Assembly: GCA_028698375.1 (NCBI GenBank)
Contig: JAQVDI010000013.1
Location: 1-13,769 of the forward strand
Direction: 5' to 3'
Origin: Patescibacteria group bacterium
GTDB taxonomy: Bacteria > Patescibacteriota > UBA1384 > JAGGWG01
DNA length: 13,769 bases
Position 1 is the stretch's first letter; the number at the start of each line of letters is the position of its first letter. Both the position numbers and the translations under genes were made by a program. The notes under the pieces were generated by a model, which saw only the letters and a list, made by a program, of their open reading frames with translations, was not told where the DNA came from and did no database searches. Below, piece by piece: positions 12,851 through 13,769 of the stretch.

Positions 12851-13769
12851 ATGAAAATATCTTTAAGCTGGCTTCGCGAATTTGTTGATTTTAAAGAAAA
12901 TGCAAGTGAAATTGCTGATTTTTTGAGTGGGTTAGGATTAGAAAGCGAAAAAATTGATGAAGAAAATATTAATGTAGAAATTACAGCTAATCGGGGCGAC
13001 GCTTTATCTATTTTGGGTTTAGCTAGAGAAATTAGCGCTAAACTTAATTTGCCTTTGAATTTGCCTAAGCCAAAAATTGAAGCTAAAAAAAATGATTATA
13101 ATTTTAAACTTAATTTCAGTGATGAAGCTAAAAAAATAGTTCCTCGTTTCACCTATCGAATTTTGAAAAATATAAAAATAGGTCCAACCCCACCCTCTTT
13201 AGTGAAAAAAATAGAAAGTTATGGTTTTAGATCTATTAATAACGTGGTAGATATCACTAACTTGGTCATGATCGAATTGGGTCAACCAATGCACGCATTT
13301 GATGCAGGTAAAATTAATTATAATTTAAATTTACGATTGTCTACTGCTGATGAAAAAATTATTACTCTTGACGGTAAAGAGCATACGCTTAAAGAGGGAA
13401 GCTTAGTTGGAGAAGATAATAATGGTAGATTAATAGATCTTTGTGGAATTATGGGTGGTTTTTACAGTGAAGTAGATGAAAAGACAACCAATATTATTTT
13501 ACAAGCAGCAATTTTTGATCCAATTAATATCCGTAAAACTAGTAAATATTTAAATCATACAACAGATGCTTCTTATCGTTATGAGCGCGGAGTTGATCAA
13601 GATCAAACGATTTTAGCTTTAGACAGGGCGACTGAATTGATTTTACAAAGTTCTTCTGGAGAAATAGGAAAAATAGCAGATATTGAGAATCAAAAAATTG
13701 AAAAAAGAATTATCACCGCTAATTATGATAAAATTAATAATTTATTGGGGATAGAATTTACAAGAGAGA
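12851..13769 (+). CDS. pheT: Phenylalanyl-tRNA synthetase beta (3' partial), no tRNA-binding OB domain
   Basis: PheT is the large subunit that edits misacylated tRNA and binds the anticodon through its far C-terminus. The frame starts MKISLSWLREFVDF and runs off the window after 306 codons. The first domain jumps from GLGLESEKIDEEN directly to VEITANRGDALSILGLARE at 42-60; in E. coli these are about 110 residues apart, separated by the OB-fold tRNA-binding domain, which is absent here. The B3/B4 editing region (NNVVDITNLVMIELGQPMHA, then LCGIMGG) and the B5 start (TTDASYRYERGVDQ) are present. No in-frame stop was found. Confidence 0.94.
   Translation, partial: MKISLSWLREFVDFKENASEIADFLSGLGLESEKIDEENINVEITANRGDALSILGLAREISAKLNLPLNLPKPKIEAKKNDYNFKLNFSDEAKKIVPRFTYRILKNIKIGPTPPSLVKKIESYGFRSINNVVDITNLVMIELGQPMHAFDAGKINYNLNLRLSTADEKIITLDGKEHTLKEGSLVGEDNNGRLIDLCGIMGGFYSEVDEKTTNIILQAAIFDPINIRKTSKYLNHTTDASYRYERGVDQDQTILALDRATELILQSSSGEIGKIADIENQKIEKRIITANYDKINNLLGIEFTRE

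Overview
The window is a ribosomal-protein supercluster from an AT-rich bacterium, most likely a member of the Candidate Phyla Radiation (Patescibacteria). The gene order is the bacterial spc-alpha order. rpmD (uL30) is missing between rpsE and rplO, an absence reported throughout CPR genomes but also seen in some other lineages. Start codons lack Shine-Dalgarno sequences, and several gaps hold the low-complexity, roughly 7-base repeats often seen in such genomes. TGA is a true stop (map, infA), so the genetic code is standard and recoded groups such as Gracilibacteria are unlikely. All genes are on the + strand.

Layout: positions 2-5758 carry rplX (5' truncated), rplE, rpsN, rpsH, rplF, rplR, rpsE, rplO, secY and adk, followed by map to 6533. 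A near-consensus promoter right after map starts infA, rpmJ and rpsM. A 138-base structured, repeat-filled gap precedes rpsK, rpsD, rpoA, rplQ, rplM and rpsI. A hairpin terminator at 11021-11050 closes this cluster. Together these genes supply ribosomal proteins, the start factor IF-1, the RNA polymerase alpha subunit, the secretion channel SecY, N-terminal Met removal and an adenylate-kinase-like enzyme.

The region after 11050 is a second neighbourhood: rbfA (30S maturation), then a GC-rich (55%) apparent small RNA locus at about 11494-11660 with its own promoter and a UUCG-capped terminator. It is followed by a four-helix membrane protein of unknown function that looks leaderless, then pheS and pheT (3' truncated by the window end). 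The two PheRS subunits are unusually short: PheS lacks its N-terminal coiled-coil domain and PheT lacks the OB-fold tRNA-binding domain.

The most interesting signals are the unassigned structured RNA, the minimal PheRS, an adenylate kinase whose AMP pocket has lost the usual G and R of the DGFPR motif, a repeat-derived C-terminal tail on uL15, and a palindromic repeat placed directly upstream of both rbfA and pheS.
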